Translations under genes and position numbers: made by a program
Shown: in pieces, positions 10,836 to 26,294 of the stretch
Layout of the letters: each line of letters starts with the position of its first letter
How positions within the stretch are numbered: position 1 is the first letter of the stretch
The notes under the pieces: model-generated
The model's database searches: none
What the model saw: the letters and a program-made list of their open reading frames with translations, nothing else
What the model was told of the DNA's origin: nothing
Assembly (NCBI RefSeq): GCF_000275845.1
Contig: NW_006766897.1
Span: 362,321 to 426,320, forward strand
Reading direction: 5' to 3'
Length of the DNA: 64,000 bases
From: Dichomitus squalens LYAD-421 SS1
Taxonomy: Eukaryota; Basidiomycota; Agaricomycetes; Polyporales; Polyporaceae

Positions 10836-13800
10836 ATGGATAATGCGTCGCCCATCCACTCGGCTGCGGACTTGGAGCTGCGTGCCGCGCGCGTTGCGGA
10901 CCCTAGTATAGGTTCGTGCTTCATTCTCTCAATCGATGCAGTATCTCATACTACTGACTTGCAGACCTCAAAACGAAATACATGGTTGCATGCGAGCTTC
11001 GTGAGATGATCGACACCGTCGGCAGGGACGCTGAAGCTCGCGTCCTCCCCCATATGATCCCCGTTCTCCTTGAAATCCTCCGTTCTGGTGAGCCGTCCTT
11101 CCAGAAGGACAGCCTAGACTTCCAGTTCCGCCGAAGTCTTCTCGAAATCTTGCATCGCATACCTTTTCTCGACGTCGTCCGACCACAAGTCGTCCCACTC
11201 TTCCACGGATTGCTCCATCTACTTCGCCATGACAATGAGGAAATGGGTGTCACTTGCTGCAAGATGCTTAACGACATCATGCGCGGACTGAGGTCTTTCA
11301 ATGAAGAGGTCTTCGCCGAGTACATGGCCATCTTCCAGCAGCTCTTGGAGAACCTCAAAGCTCTCCTCATAGAGGCTTTCTCCGAGGACTCGCGCGAGTT
11401 GGATGTGTCCGCTTCCCTTCCTGCTATCCGCAGCTTCAAAGTGCTGTCCGAGGTCAACTTACTGCTAGCCACTTTCTTGCAAATCAACCGCACCGCCGTC
11501 GTCCCCCATATATCTGCTTTGATTCCCCGTCTGCTCGAATATAGCGAGCTCCAGCCACCCGCGCAACAGAAAGCACGCGAAGATTTTGAGGCAATGGGTG
11601 GCATCTGGGCCGGCTTGGCACCGACCGTCAAGAACGTAACCATATACTCGGACTACATCATCTCGCAAATCCGGGTCATCTCGTCTTCCCTCTACCTACT
11701 TCGAGCACTTCCCGAGCAATACGAAGCCGAAGGGGAGAAGCTTACGCTTGCGCTACTACGGCTCTTCCAAGACTGTCCGGCAATGGCTATCAGCGCGCGG
11801 AAGGTAGGACCATATAAGTAAGAACAGGCTAGTACAGGAGACTGAATACTTGGATTGCTAGGAACTCATCCCTCTCCTACGACATCTCACCAACACAGTA
11901 CACAAGCGTGCGCTCATCCCACATGTTGGCAAGCTACTGGACGAACAGGTCCTTCTCGGCACATCCGTCGGCGGTCGGGAAATATTCCGGTGCGTTGTGA
12001 CGTTATGCTTGAGCCACTGTGGGATCTCACCAAGGACCCAGAGCGAGTTTGTTCAGCGCAGTGGCCGACCTGCTCCATCATCTCCGGGCGGACCTCACGC
12101 CCGCTCAGATACATCAGATCTTCTCCGTTTACATGCAGCATCTTCATAATCCATTCTTGTCCAGCCACGCGCATCTTCTGTCTGCAAAGATGATCTTCAA
12201 CCTGATTGACGGAGAAATCACAAAAGACAGTCATCAAAGTGCTGCTCGCGTGCTCACAACATTGTTGGAGGCTAGCGTCGACAAGGTCGACTCCTTGGTA
12301 TCAGTGCAGGTAGAGAAGTTGAGCAGGGTCGCAAAGGATAAGGAAGGCATCGAGAACGACTTCCAGGACTTTGCTCTCATCGAGAAGTCGAGGCCTCTCC
12401 TTGGACCGTGTTATGCGACAGAAAAGCCCGAGGAGAACTTGGGAGGTGAGTAGGTTGTTTGGCTCACACGATTGATGTGACTGACGCAGGGTTGTGCAGA
12501 GTACCGTAATCTGCTACGCACGCTCTTCCACGGCTTCAATGCTCTCATCGTGGGGCTGAAGAAGGTGGATGCGCCCGTCCCCGACGGTGCTCTGATCGCT
12601 CGCATGTTCGACGGCTGTATTCGGGCCATCGTTTTCTTCGACGGTGAACCGAGGGAGGCGCATGACGCCCTGGAACGTTTGGGCTTGGCCATGGTTGAGA
12701 TCAATCTTCACGTTTTCCAAGAGGTCTGGACGCAGAAAATAGCCTTCTACTTCTCGTCCGCCGAGAAGCGGCCCGTGCTTATGCATCTCGCGACTCTGCT
12801 GTTCGCGAGAGAGGCAACGTCCCCGACACTCGTCGCCATCGTTTTGCGATATCTCATTGACCGTCTCCCAGAGCTCGGCGAGTACGATGACCAAGCCGCC
12901 GCTGTCGCAATCCGCATGTTCAAGATGACCTTCCAGGCGGTCACCACCTATCCGCAGTTGAACGAGTCCATCCTCGCCTCGCACCTTGGCAAGCTGATAA
13001 TGGATTGCTTCCCTCTTGCCGCCAAGGCAGCAAAACCTACCAACTACTTCCACCTTCTGCGAGGGCTGTTTCGCGCCATTGGCGGCGGCGGAGGTCGTTT
13101 CGAATTGCTCTACAAGGAAGTCCTCCCGCTACTGCCTGAGATGCTCGAGTGCCTTAACCGGCAGCTCCAATCCTCAGACGGACCAAGCCGCGACATGATC
13201 GTCGAGCTCTGTCTAACTGTTCCCCTGCGGTTGACCCACCTCCTCCCCTACCTCTCCTACCTCATGCAGCCTCTCGTTCTTGCCTTGCGGGGCACGACCG
13301 AGCTCATTTCCCAAGGCCTCCGTACGCTGGAACTGTGCATCGACAACCTTACTCCTGACTTCCTCGACCCGACGCTCAACACAGTCCTCAGGGAGCTGAT
13401 GGAGGCCTTGCACGACCTACTGAAGCCCTTGCCAGGGAACCATCACCACTCGCACACGACCATTCGCATCCTGGGCAAGCTCGGTGGACGCAACAGGAAG
13501 CTATTGGAAAAGGAGCCAAGCTTCAAGTACAGCCAACAGACGGAGTCCGTCAAGGCGCGCTTTTCATTCGGTGCCCAGATGGGCAATATCGAATTGGAGC
13601 CCGTCGCGAGGGTGTCGTGCGAAACACTCCGCAATCCCAAGTCTGCCGCCCAGCAGCGCGTGCACGCATACAACTACTTGGAACAGTGCCTCACGCTCGT
13701 CCTCCACGAGGTATGCATCTACTCGTCACTCTTTGCGTGCGCAAATTCACCCCGTCCGTAGGGTGTCAAAGGTCGGGAACGCGAGGAGCTCTTTGTCAGG

Positions 13801-16800
13801 TGTCTCGAAAGCATGTACGACGCCTTGCATCTGTCGGACGTACAAGAGAAGGCGGAGAAGACTTTGAAGGAGGTCTCTCGCTTCTTGTTCACTGTCGAGG
13901 TTCGACGCTACGCCGTCAAGGACGATTTCACTCGCCGTTACCCCAGTCCCATCTTCTCATGCTACCTAGATGCGGTGCAATACGGGCTGGCCCGCGACAA
14001 GCCTGAAGAAGCGAAGCGTGCGCTCGAGCTCATCAGTACGTCCATCCGTGAACTGGTTGGAATGGCAACGGCCTCCGAGGTCGCTGTCAACGATGTCGTA
14101 GCGACCTTGCACCAGGTCGCCAGTCGTTTCCTTTCGCTGTGCCTGGAAGAGGCTTGGGTGAAGAGGAGCGCCGGTTGCGGGGGTATCCAGGTCATGACTG
14201 ACATACCCGATCTGGGTGTCCGATGGGTTAACCAGCGCGAAGTGGACCTCGTCCGGATGCTCCTTCATGTTCTCAAGGACATGCCGCACGACATGCCTCA
14301 CGATGCCGACAAGGTCATCGACGTACTGAACCGTGTCCTGCGCGTCAGCACTGAGGACTCGAAGGCGAACGATAGCGAGCAGGACCATGACAACAAGATC
14401 ACGCAAGTCGTCGGGCTGTTCTTTGCGGAGCTCTCTAGCCCCAACCCAATCGTGCGCAAGGCCGCGCAAGGTTGCATCTCGTTACTCGCCGAGCTAAGCG
14501 GGAAGACCATAGTCGACCTGCTCATGCCCCACCGCGATCGGATGCTCGCGTCCATCTACACGAAGCCGCTCCGTGCACTTCCATTCCCCCTTCAGATAGG
14601 GATGATCGAAGGCATCCGTTACTGCATCAGCTTGCAACCTCCGCTTCCGGAGCTGAATGATGAGCTTCTCCGCCTGCTTCATGAAACCCTCGCCCTTGCC
14701 GATGCGGATGACATGGCGCTGGTGGGTCGCAACAACCCTCGCCAGAGTGCGATGGATATCATCAAATTGAGGGTCGCTTGTATCAAGCTGCTGACTGCGT
14801 CCATGCCCATGACGGACTTCTTCTCGAAGCAGCACCAGACGCGCCAGAGGTGAGCTCAAATCGACCTTAAACGTAGAGCGTACGAGATAACGTCTCACAG
14901 GGTGACGGCCGTTTACTTCAAATCGCTGTACTCTCCTACCCCGATGGTCAAAGACGTAGCGCACGAGGGTCTTCGTATGGTCTTGACGCACCAAGCCAGG
15001 CTTCCAAAGGAGTTACTTCAGACTGGTCTTCGCCCTATCCTTATGAACCTTGCAGACCCGAAGAAGCTTTCTATCCCTGGCCTTGAGGGACTGGCGCGGT
15101 TACTCGAGTTGCTGACGAATTACTTCAAGGTTGAGATCGGTCACAAGCTGCTGGATCACTTCCGCATCGTCGCCGACCCACAGATGCTTCAGGCTTCGTC
15201 GAGGCTTCCGCTCATGGAAAACGACGGAATCAAGAAGCTTGTATGCCTAGCAAACATCTTCCACCTCCTCCCATCTGCCGCTAACATCTTCCTCGAGAAC
15301 CTCGTCAACGCGATCGTTCAAACAGAGTCTGCGCTACACTTCTCTGGAGAAAGCCCCTTCTCTGCGCCACTCGCGAAGTACCTAGATCGTTACCCATCGG
15401 ACGCCATGGACTACTTCATGCGCCACCTCGCATTCCCCATGCAAATCCGCACCCTGCGGAGCATCCTGCGCGCGAACCTCGCGCCGAACCTGCTGCGAGA
15501 ATTGAACGCGAGAACCGGCCCCCTTGTGACAGCTTGTCTGGAGGGGCGAGACCCTAACATAATGATGCCCGGCCTGCTGCTTTGCTCGGATCTCGCGGAG
15601 CTTGTGCCTGGTTGGGTCCTAAACAATCACCATGCGGTCGACGCTGTGATTGCCTTGTGGAAGTCTGACGTCCCTCTTGAATCCTCACAGCTCCCGTCAG
15701 CCGAAGCTCTGCAGAAATACACTCTCATGCTTTCCATCTTCAAGCAGGCTTTAGAACAGTCGCCGCGCATCGACATCCTCTTTGATCTTGTCCTCGTCTT
15801 TGCACGGAGGCAACCGCTCGACGTCGTCAGCGTCATTCAATTTATGTACCGCCATGTCGCGTTGAGCAAAAACCTCGCCTTCCGCAGGAATATCTTGCTC
15901 CGCTTCTTGATCTGGTTCGACGACCCAGCACCTTCTTGGACCCAGAAGGCCCTCTTCCTACAGTATGTCGTCACACCCATGCTGCTCATGCATGCCACAC
16001 ACTCGCCCTCCAAGGCCGGTCTTGTCGACGCGGACATCGTCCAGCGCCTACACACCAAGATCTGGCAGCCAATGGCCGCCCTCGAGAAAGACGCATTCTC
16101 TGGATCTGACGACACTTTCAAGATCGAATTGCTCCGCCTCACTACGGTGATGATCCAGCACTACTCTGATTTCCTGCAAGAGGCGAAGAAGGACATCATC
16201 AAGTGTGCATGGGCGTTCATTGGTGCTGAGGACCCACTAGTCAAGTGCACTGCCTACGTGCTCGCGGCTCGGTTCTTCAACGTGTTGGATGGCCCTCCGA
16301 AGTTCATTCTCAGGCTCTGGACCGGCTTGTTGAAGGGACCGAATACGGAAGGCAAGCTCTTAGTCCGGCAAGCGCTTGACATCCTCGCTCCCGTCCTCTC
16401 CCGTCCTCAGATGGCGGAAGCTGGCTATCCTCAGTGGGCGAAGACGACCCGACGGCTGCTTGCGGAAGATGGTGTCAACTCCAACCAGACCAATCTCGTT
16501 TATCATCTCATCGTTGCCCAATCCTCGTTGTTTTTCCCCGTTCGTGCGCTCTTCGTTCCTCACATCGTCAATCATCTCTCCAAGCTCGGCTTACTGCCAA
16601 CATCCAATCTTGAGACACGCATACTGTCCATCGACATCATCCAGGTCATCTTCGACTGGGAGCAAAGGGCAGCAGCGTCAGCAGTACCGACTGACGAATC
16701 AGAGATGGCCGTAGACCCCTGGACAACTCCACTGAGCTTGAGGGAGAATATGGTCAGCTATCTCATCCGGCTCGCAACTCTCCCCCAAGATCTCCAGTCG

Positions 16801-19800
16801 AGGTCAATTGTGATTCCTCGAGCCCTCTCCCTCCTCCGCACTCTTATTGCACCTGGCGGATGGAATGACGTCAACGTGAAGCTGAACTACTTCTCTCGCA
16901 CCCTAGAGCAGGTTAGGTTTTCCTGGCTTATGATCGTTTCATATGGCTGACTTCTTGTCAGAGCGATCTAAGTGACGACGCCCAGAGAGCCCAGGCTCTC
17001 GCCAATGCAAAGGTTCTCCAGGTGATCTCCGCGGAAAGGGATGACGCGTGGTTCCAGGCGAACGCTCCGATCCTGACAAAGCTAGTGCGCAAGGGGATGT
17101 TCTCGGAGGACCAGACACTGCAGGATTGTCTCTATCCTGTTACCGACCGCTTGCTCCGACTGTTCCCTCTTCCGAAGGAGGACGACCAACAGGCTCAAGG
17201 CGAGATTTCCGAGTTCCATGCAGCGATTTACAGCTCGATCGGTGACAACCTCAGGAGCTCAGAGTCACTGCGGCCGGGCTCCATGCGAGGTTCTCTTCTG
17301 GTACTAAAGACAGTCGTGCAGGTCGCTCCTGAGCGTATCGACCCGTTTTGCTCTAATCTTATGAAGCTGCTTAGCAAGCTCGCCAAGGACCATATCCAGT
17401 CCTCCGCATCTAATGGCGCTGCATTCGAGACGCTCGTTCGTCTACTGATAGCTATCCTCGAGGTGTGCCACATTGCGGTTGCTCACCTCAGCGACCAGCG
17501 CAAGTGGTTGCTAAGCACGCTTGTCGTCCTCGTCGACAAGTCCAAGAGCATCCCCCTTTGTCGTTACCTACTCGATATCGCAAAGGACTGGGCCGTGAAC
17601 AAGCGCGATGCGTACCCGAGCATGAAGGAGAAGGCGAGCCTGTTGCAGAAGATGGTGGCGTTTGAATCCCGCGGAGGCGACAGGGGCGAGGTACTCTTCA
17701 ACAACTACCTGGAGCTCATCTACGACATCTATACCGATCCCTCCCTTCGTCGCAGTGACCTCACCGCTCGTCTTGAGCAATCCTTCCTTCTCGGTTGCCG
17801 TGCTGCCGATCCGACCATCAGGGAACGGTTCATAGATCTCCTTGATAACAACATTCCTCGCTCCCTCCACAGTCGGCTCACCTTCGTTTGTGGCAGTCAG
17901 AACTGGGAGTCCCTCGCCGACCACAACTGGATATTTCTGGCGCTGCATTTGCTTCTTGGGTCCATCGATGGCGATCACGTCGTCTCTCCGGAGCGCAGAA
18001 GTACGTTCGATTCCACCTGGTCGCAACCACCCTTCCTCCTCGCACGAGCTTCCGCTTTCATCAAGCCAATGCAGCGTCTGCTGTTTATGGACCGTCAGGC
18101 CGCTCACGACGTCTGGATCTCCTTCTTCTCTTCGGCATGGGCCTGTCTAGGGAGGCCAGATCAGCGTGAGCTTGCCAACCACATGATCGCCTTGCTCGCC
18201 AAAGAGTACCATGTCAGGCAGGCGGAGATGCGGCCCAACGTCATCATCACTCTGCTGGCTGGGATCCATGCTTGCTCCTCGCCTATGGTACTGCCCCCTC
18301 ACCTCGTGAAGTATCTCGCCAAGACTTTCGGCGCCTGGCACATCGCTGCGGAGATGCTGGAAGCTTCTCTCAACCACATCAGAGAAGACGAGGTGGTTGT
18401 GCGGGACACCATCTACGATTCTCTCGCGGAGATCTATGCAGAGCTTTCCGAGGAAGATGTCTTTTATGGGCTTTGGCGTCGCCGTTCTCTCTACCCTGAC
18501 ACGAACGCGGGTATCTCTTTCGAGCAAGCAGGCATGTGGGAGCAAGCGTCGATCATGTACGAAGCCGCGCAGACCAAGGCGCGCGCTGGCATCCTACCTT
18601 TCTCGGAGTCCGAGTTTTGCTTGTGGGAGGATCACTGGATACTTGCCTCCGAGAAGCTCCAGCACTGGGAGATCTTGTACGAACTTGGCAAATCGGAAGG
18701 CAACCCGGACCTGCAGTTGGAGGCTGCGTGGCGCACCAAGGACTGGGTCGAGCAGAAGGCGGAGATGGAAGCTACTGTTAGTCAACTACGTGAGGTGGCT
18801 ACCCCAAGGCGTCGCGTCTACGAGGCCTTTCTTGCACTCCTTAAACTCCCTGCTGCTATCGATAAGAATACGGAGTTCACAAAGATCCTCGAGGAAGCGA
18901 TGCAGCTAACTCTCCGGAAGTGGGTCACCTTACCTCATCAATTCTCGTCGGCCCACGTTCCCCTACTACAGCATTTCCAGCAGTTCGTCGAGTTGCAAGA
19001 GGCTGTGCAGATCTTCGGTTCGCTCGCTACCACCAATGCGCAGAACTTGGAGAAGAAATCTTCCGACCTCAAGATGGTTCTCCAGGCTTGGCGTGAACGT
19101 TTGCCCAATGTTTGCGACGACATCACGACATGGAGCGATCTGGTAGCGTGGAGACAGAACGTCTTCAACTCCATCAACAAGACGTACCTACCGCTCATCC
19201 AGCCCAGTAATCAAGGCAGTGCAGCCACAGGAAGCACGAACACTTTCGGCTATCGCGGATTCCACGAGACAGCCTGGATAATCAACCGCTTTGCTCACGT
19301 TGCACGGAAGCACGAGCTCCTAGATGTCTGCTTCACATTCCTGAACCGGATCTACACCCTGCCCAATATTGAGATCTCCGAGGCGTTCCTGAAGCTCAGG
19401 GAGCAAGCTCGCTGTCATTACCAGAAGCCTGGAGATCTGCAGGCCGGCCTCGAGGTCATCAACAACACGAACCTCATGTACTTTTCCAACCCACAGAAGG
19501 CCGAATTCTTCACGCTGAAAGGAATGTTCTACGCGAGGCTCGGTCGCAGCGAGGACGCAAACAGTGCTTTCGGTCACGCTGTTCAAATGGACATGTTCCA
19601 AGCAAAGGCTTGGGCGGCCTGGGGCAAATTCAACGACAAGATGTTCAAAGAGGCCCCGAACGAAATGTCACACGCGTCGAACGCCGTCAGCTGCTACCTT
19701 CAAGCCGCCGGACTTTACAAGAATAGGAAGAGCCGTCCTCTGCTCACCCGCGTGCTCTGGTTGCTCAGCGTTGACGACGGAACACTTGCGATCTCTCAAG

Positions 19801-22360
19801 CTTTCGACAAATACAAGGGCGATGCGGCCTTCTGGTATTGGATCACCCTCATACCCCAGCTTTGCTTGTCCGTGTCGCAACGGGAGGCAAAGCAAGCTCG
19901 ATATATCCTGCTCAATCTCGCGAAGCTGTATCCACAGGTGTGTCGCAGTGTCAGTTTCGTGAGAGTGTACTCACGACATGTTCGCAGGCCCTGTTTTTCC
20001 CGCTGCGTACAACAAAAGAAGACATGAACCTTCTGAAGCGACAGCAGGCGGCTGCACAAGCACAGGCACAAGCACAAGCGGCTGCTAGAGCCAGTTCTAA
20101 CGATGGTCAGTCGATCATATCGCACGCATCATCCTCCCTGAATGTCAATGGCCTAACGGAACAATAACAGGCAAGAATGAGGATGGCACCCCGTCGCCGA
20201 GCAAGGATAGTTCTCAACCGAAGGTTCCGCTAGAGTTGTCGATTCCCCTTGCTACACGTCAATCTTGGGATCTCATCGATGAGATTGTGCAAATCCTCAA
20301 GACGGCCTTCCCTCTTCTCATCTTGACCCTAGAGACGGTGGTCGAGCAGATTGCACAGCGTTTCAAGGCTTCCCCAGAGGAAGAGATCTATCGCCTCACG
20401 TGCATGCTACTGCAGGATGCTATGCAGGTACGATATATTCAGGCTGAACGCGAGGCATGTAAGCTCATCATGTTATAGCAATATATCGCTCGCATGGCGA
20501 ATGATGACGATGGACAGCTCAGTCCTGGGACAGTTGCCACCCTCATTCGCCTGGCAGTCAATCTATCGGGTTCTGCTCGAGTTGGTCTTGACACTCGCTC
20601 CTCTTTTATCGATGCTGATTCTTTGAGCAGAAAGACTATGAGGAAGACTTCATCAAGAGCAAACCCACGTTGAACGAGTATATCCGCAAACTTCAGCAAT
20701 GGCGAGACAAGTACGAGCGCTTGCTCGATGCCCGGCCGCGTGTGCAGTCGTTGGAGAACCTTGGCCCTTATCTCATCGAGTTCCAATACACCAAGTTTGA
20801 TGAGGTGGAGGTGCCAGGGCAATATACGGAGGCAAGTTCCTCAATGTCCATAGCCAAGGAGTTGCTCATGTGTTCTATAGGAGAAGGACAGTAACAACAA
20901 CTTCGTTCGCATACGTCGATTTGGGCCCAAGTACGAGAACTGCCGGTCGCATGGCTACTGCTGGCGGCGTTTGTCGATCAAGGGACACGATGGGTCGTCC
21001 ACATCGTTTGCGGTGCAATTGCCCTCGGGACGTCATTGCCGCCGGGAAGACAGGACGGCGCAGATCTTCCGCACTTTGAATGGGTATGCGCTAGCTCTAT
21101 AGCTCCATGTGAGCCGATTACTGACGCACCTCCAAGTACTCTGATGCGCAAGAAGGAGAGCCGTAAACGCAACCTACACTTCCATCTGCCCGCAGCTGTC
21201 TCGTGTGCGCCGAATCTCCGACTTTTGCAGAACGACGCTTCCTACATCAGTCTCGGCGACATATATGACCAGCACTGCGAAGACTCTGGAATGGCTCGTG
21301 AAGAACCTGTCTTGATTGTTGGGGAGAAGGTGAAGACCACTGTGCGGGAGTTCAAGCAGAGGAACGGCCGTCCAGTACGTGGTGTTGATGCCTTCTGGCT
21401 GGCATTTGCTGATGTCTCCGTAGCCATCGAGGGCGGAGGTCCTGTTGCTCAAGAACGAGCTTCTCAACGATGTCATGGCAAAAGCTGTCCCTGCAGATGT
21501 CCTTACCCGCGTAAGCACTTCCCAGGTATGAAGCCGTTCCGTGACTCACTACGCGTCATAGTACGTCATTCGGACTATGCGTACCCCCGACGAGCTCTGG
21601 CGCATGCGGAAGGAGTTTGCCTTACAGCTCGCTGCCACGAGCTTCATGACATATTTCATCTGCCTGGGTAGTCGTCTGCCATCCCGCTTCCATTGGTCAC
21701 GAGCCACGGGCCAGATTGCCATGAGCGAGAGTTTGCCAGGTAACGATGAAATCCTGTCTACATGCGTAATGTCCTCTGACTCACTGGCAATCCAGGCCAC
21801 CAGTCCAACAACCCGAACGCGCTATTCACTTCGCAGGACGCGGTGCCCTTCCGCTTCACTCCGAATATGCAGCATCTGCTCGGGCCCATCTTCACCGAGG
21901 GTATCTTGGCTGCTAGTATCATGTCGATTGGTCGATGCTTGACTGAACCGGAGGTACGTTGACCTTACTAGTAGCATACCTATCGCTCATGCTACCTTCA
22001 GTGCGAGCTCGAGCATCAGCTCTGCCTGTTCGTGCGAGACGAGGTGATGACCTGGATGCATCAACACTACCGCAGGCAACAGCCACAAATCGACGTCAGC
22101 TTCCGGATGAGCGTCTCTGCCAACATAGAATCCGTGATCAAGCGGGCTGAGACCATGGCCTGCAAAATCGAACGAGAGCAGGTAGGTCAACGGGCTTCAG
22201 CCTTTTTGGTCCTCTACTCATGCTGGAGTCATTGCAGCAACAAACCGTGCAGACCGCTAATACGACACCGGTCGTTCAGACTGTGGCAAACCTGATCAGC
22301 ACCGCTACCAACCCGCTGAACCTGGTGAAGATGGGAGAGGCTTACGTTCCTTGGTTCTGA
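10836..22360 (+). CDS. TRA1: TRA1, PIKK-family scaffold of SAGA and NuA4 (TRRAP homologue)
   Basis: Tra1 is the giant activator-binding subunit shared by the SAGA and NuA4 histone acetyltransferase complexes. The ATG at 10836 ([20 protein letters not shown]) starts a spliced frame of roughly 3,600 residues with about 18 short introns, ending [12 protein letters not shown] at TGA 22358-22360. It is almost entirely HEAT/TPR helical repeats, followed by a FAT domain (about 18.3-19.9 kb, e.g. [23 protein letters not shown] repeats near 18.5 kb). A PI3K-like domain (about 20.9-22.1 kb) and a C-terminal FATC ending complete it. The kinase-like domain is catalytically dead: where active PIKKs have GDRHxxN and DFG, this protein has [20 protein letters not shown]. 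That is normal for Tra1/TRRAP. Apparent frame breaks coincide with consensus introns. It converges on a bromodomain gene that also looks like a NuA4 subunit. Confidence 0.97.
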
Positions 22361-22483
22361 GTCATGAATCACAGGCGCATTTTTTTTTCGTCACGGATAT
22401 CTATTGCATGTTGTACTTGTATCAATCTCTTTCGTAGACTTCACAGCAAGACCCTAATACAATTTCCCCCCAACACAGTGACA

Positions 22484-24443
22484 CTACATGCGATGAAAAC
22501 CCTCTGTCTGCCTGAACGCGTTGATCTCGCGCTCGCTCGATACCATCATCTACACGAAGTTCAAGTAAGTATGATACCTCGTCGGTGTGGAAGATAGTCA
22601 GAACCTACCTCTTCCGCCATGTTGTATATCTCCGACCCTGGTCGATTGTACATCATCGCGTTGGCGAACATCAAAAAGATATCACGCTGGAACTCGAGCG
22701 AATTAGAGATGAGCCCATCCTTCACGCGCGACTTGATCGTCTTGAGGTCCATGGGCCGCTTGACGATGTCGTGATAGTCGGGAGCCTCGGACTTCTTGAT
22801 CGGGTTGTGGAAGATGTTGCCGTAGCGGTGTTGCGAGATTTGCGAGTGCAACATGCCGATCATGTTTTGGAAGCGTTTGTCGCTCCCGCCGGTGCGCTCC
22901 CTTCGCCGGGTCTTGGGAGCACCTATCGGCAGGCTGAGGACGGCGCTTTGAGAATTGGAAGAGGTCGGACGCTTACCGTCTTCTTCGTCGGCTGGTTCTG
23001 AATCCTCCCTCGGCCTCTTCTTCTCGCGCTGCGCATCGAGCATAACGGTGTCTGCGTCAGACGCTTTCCGCTTGGCTGAGGATATGCGGTCAATACGCGT
23101 TACCAGGGGCATGTGACGGACCCACAAACCTTCTGCTCGAGTTGTGGGCGCGGGCTCTGGGTCCGCCTCAGGCTGCTCCTCTTCCGCCTCCGCTCCGGCT
23201 TCGACTTCCATTTCTGGTTGGGCGATTTCCCTCGCGGGTTCTACGACTGACTGCTCGTCGGAGGGCTCGTCCTCTTCCTGCTCTTGCTTCACTGGCGCTT
23301 CATCGACCTGCATCTCGTCCTCCTGGGGTTCTGCTGCGGGCCGATGTTCGGGCGCATCTGCGACTACAGGCTCTATGTCGTCTTGAGCCTCTACCGCCGG
23401 CCTGTCTGAGCTGAAATTGCCAATGAGTTCGTTGACAGCCTCGTTGTCAGAACCTTCCTCCTGTGGTAGGCAATCTGTGAGAGGTCGATCTAACGAAGAC
23501 AAGGAGCTGGCCGTACCTTCTCTTCAGCTTCCGGGGCGGGAGATGACTCAACCACAGTAACTGTGGATTGTTCGGCCGGTAGCTGCTGCTGCTGCTCTTC
23601 TTCCTTCGGTAATGATTACGGCAGTGGACAGGGTGATTGGAGTCAGATGGCTCACCATCGCGGCCTCCTTGGCAGATTCTTCCTCTTCTGCGGGCTTTGT
23701 CTCGTCTTCTGAGGTACTGGGCTGGGCAGGCTCTGACACCTGGGGTTCCGGCGTGGGCTCTTCCTGGGCTCCGGGCTTTTCGAGCTGGGCGCCCATGGAA
23801 GCGAGTATCTTGTCGTCCCACGCGCCACTGCGGATTTCGTCGATTTCCGTCACCAGCTTTCTGCGGGCAAGCGGTCAGCAGTGGGGGCAGACGCGTCAGG
23901 CAATGACGCACTTAAACTTGGCCTCCTCAGACGCGATAAGCCCCCTAAGCTCCGTGACACGCGCCACGTAGTACCGTTGCGCAAGCCTCAGGTGCTTCTC
24001 TGCTGCTGCATGAGTTTGTCTTTGGAAAGACAACGCGTGTTCAGATGGACAAACTCACACCGAGGGCCGGTATCAGCCTCTGACCTGAGTCGCGAGGCAT
24101 TAGCTTCGCGCAAAACCCGGTCGTGAATGCATCTCACCGTTCCAGACCGGCGTCTTCCATCAAGCGTTGGTAAAGGGTAGAACATGACTGGGCCACATCC
24201 AAGACACGGTCAGCTCATGTATAGCTCCGCTGAGAGGAGCGAGGGCCTGACTTGGGGGGTAATGGCACCTTTTGGCTGCGAGATCAAAGGGTGGTTGGAG
24301 AGCAGTTTCGCGACTTCAGGCCAGGCATCTGAACCGAACTCATGGACGGCCTGGGCGAATATGAGACGTTCGACGTTATTCAGGTTGGACGCGTCGAGTT
24401 CTGGGGTCGACGTGGCTCGTCGTGTGTGGACTCCTGAGGCCAT
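22484..24443 (-). CDS. BRD8/Bdc1-like bromodomain protein, putative NuA4/TIP60 subunit
   Basis: The ATG at 24443 (MASGVHTRRATSTPELDAS) is followed by a SANT/Myb-like helical segment (NNVERLIFAQAVHEFGSDAW). After a coiled stretch with RGLIASEEAKFKKLVTEIDE comes a long acidic, Glu/Pro-rich linker. A single C-terminal bromodomain follows: HNPIKKSEAPDYHDIVKRPM, DLKTIKSRV, and MMYNRPGSEIYNMAEE with the acetyl-lysine-binding Asn in MMYN. An intron follows AEE, and the last exon adds about 22 residues (MMVSSEREINAF...) before TAG 22484-22486. A SANT-like N-terminus with a C-terminal bromodomain matches human BRD8 and S. pombe Bdc1, subunits of TIP60/NuA4 that read acetylated histones. The gene ends 124 bp from TRA1, tail to tail. 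The bromodomain is certain; the complex assignment is inferred. Confidence 0.85.
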
Positions 24444-24764
24444 CGATGGTCTTCGGTGGGTCAGTTCACAGCACTCAAGCCTAGAAAGACGAGTGCATGG
24501 CGTGGATTGCAGACAAGGGTGAGGACAAACGAGTCTCCGCTGCAGCTGCTCTCTCGGATCTGGCGCGCTGCCGCTGGCCGGAGCGCCAACGGCCGGGACG
24601 ACCGAGGATCGGAAGAGGTGATCCGGAGGCTTCGTGGAGTCAGCCGGACGATGATCGCCGGCGGTCGCCGTCAACGTCACCTCAGCGGCCTCTTCGGTGA
24701 CAACCCACAAAAGGCTGCGGCCGTGCACTGCGCTGCTGCCTGCCCCCTCTATCCTCTTGCCACC
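24444..24764. other. Divergent intergenic region, bromodomain gene / PEP4
   Basis: About 320 bp between two divergent start codons. I see no supported gene. It should carry both promoters; the base composition is GC-rich with no clear TATA box. Confidence 0.5.

Positions 24765-26294
<1,530 letters not shown>

Noticed and set aside
10951..11643. 230-codon minus-strand open frame
   Set aside because: Antisense to an exon of TRA1 that has a clear conserved protein; the composition is Ser/Arg-rich without motifs.
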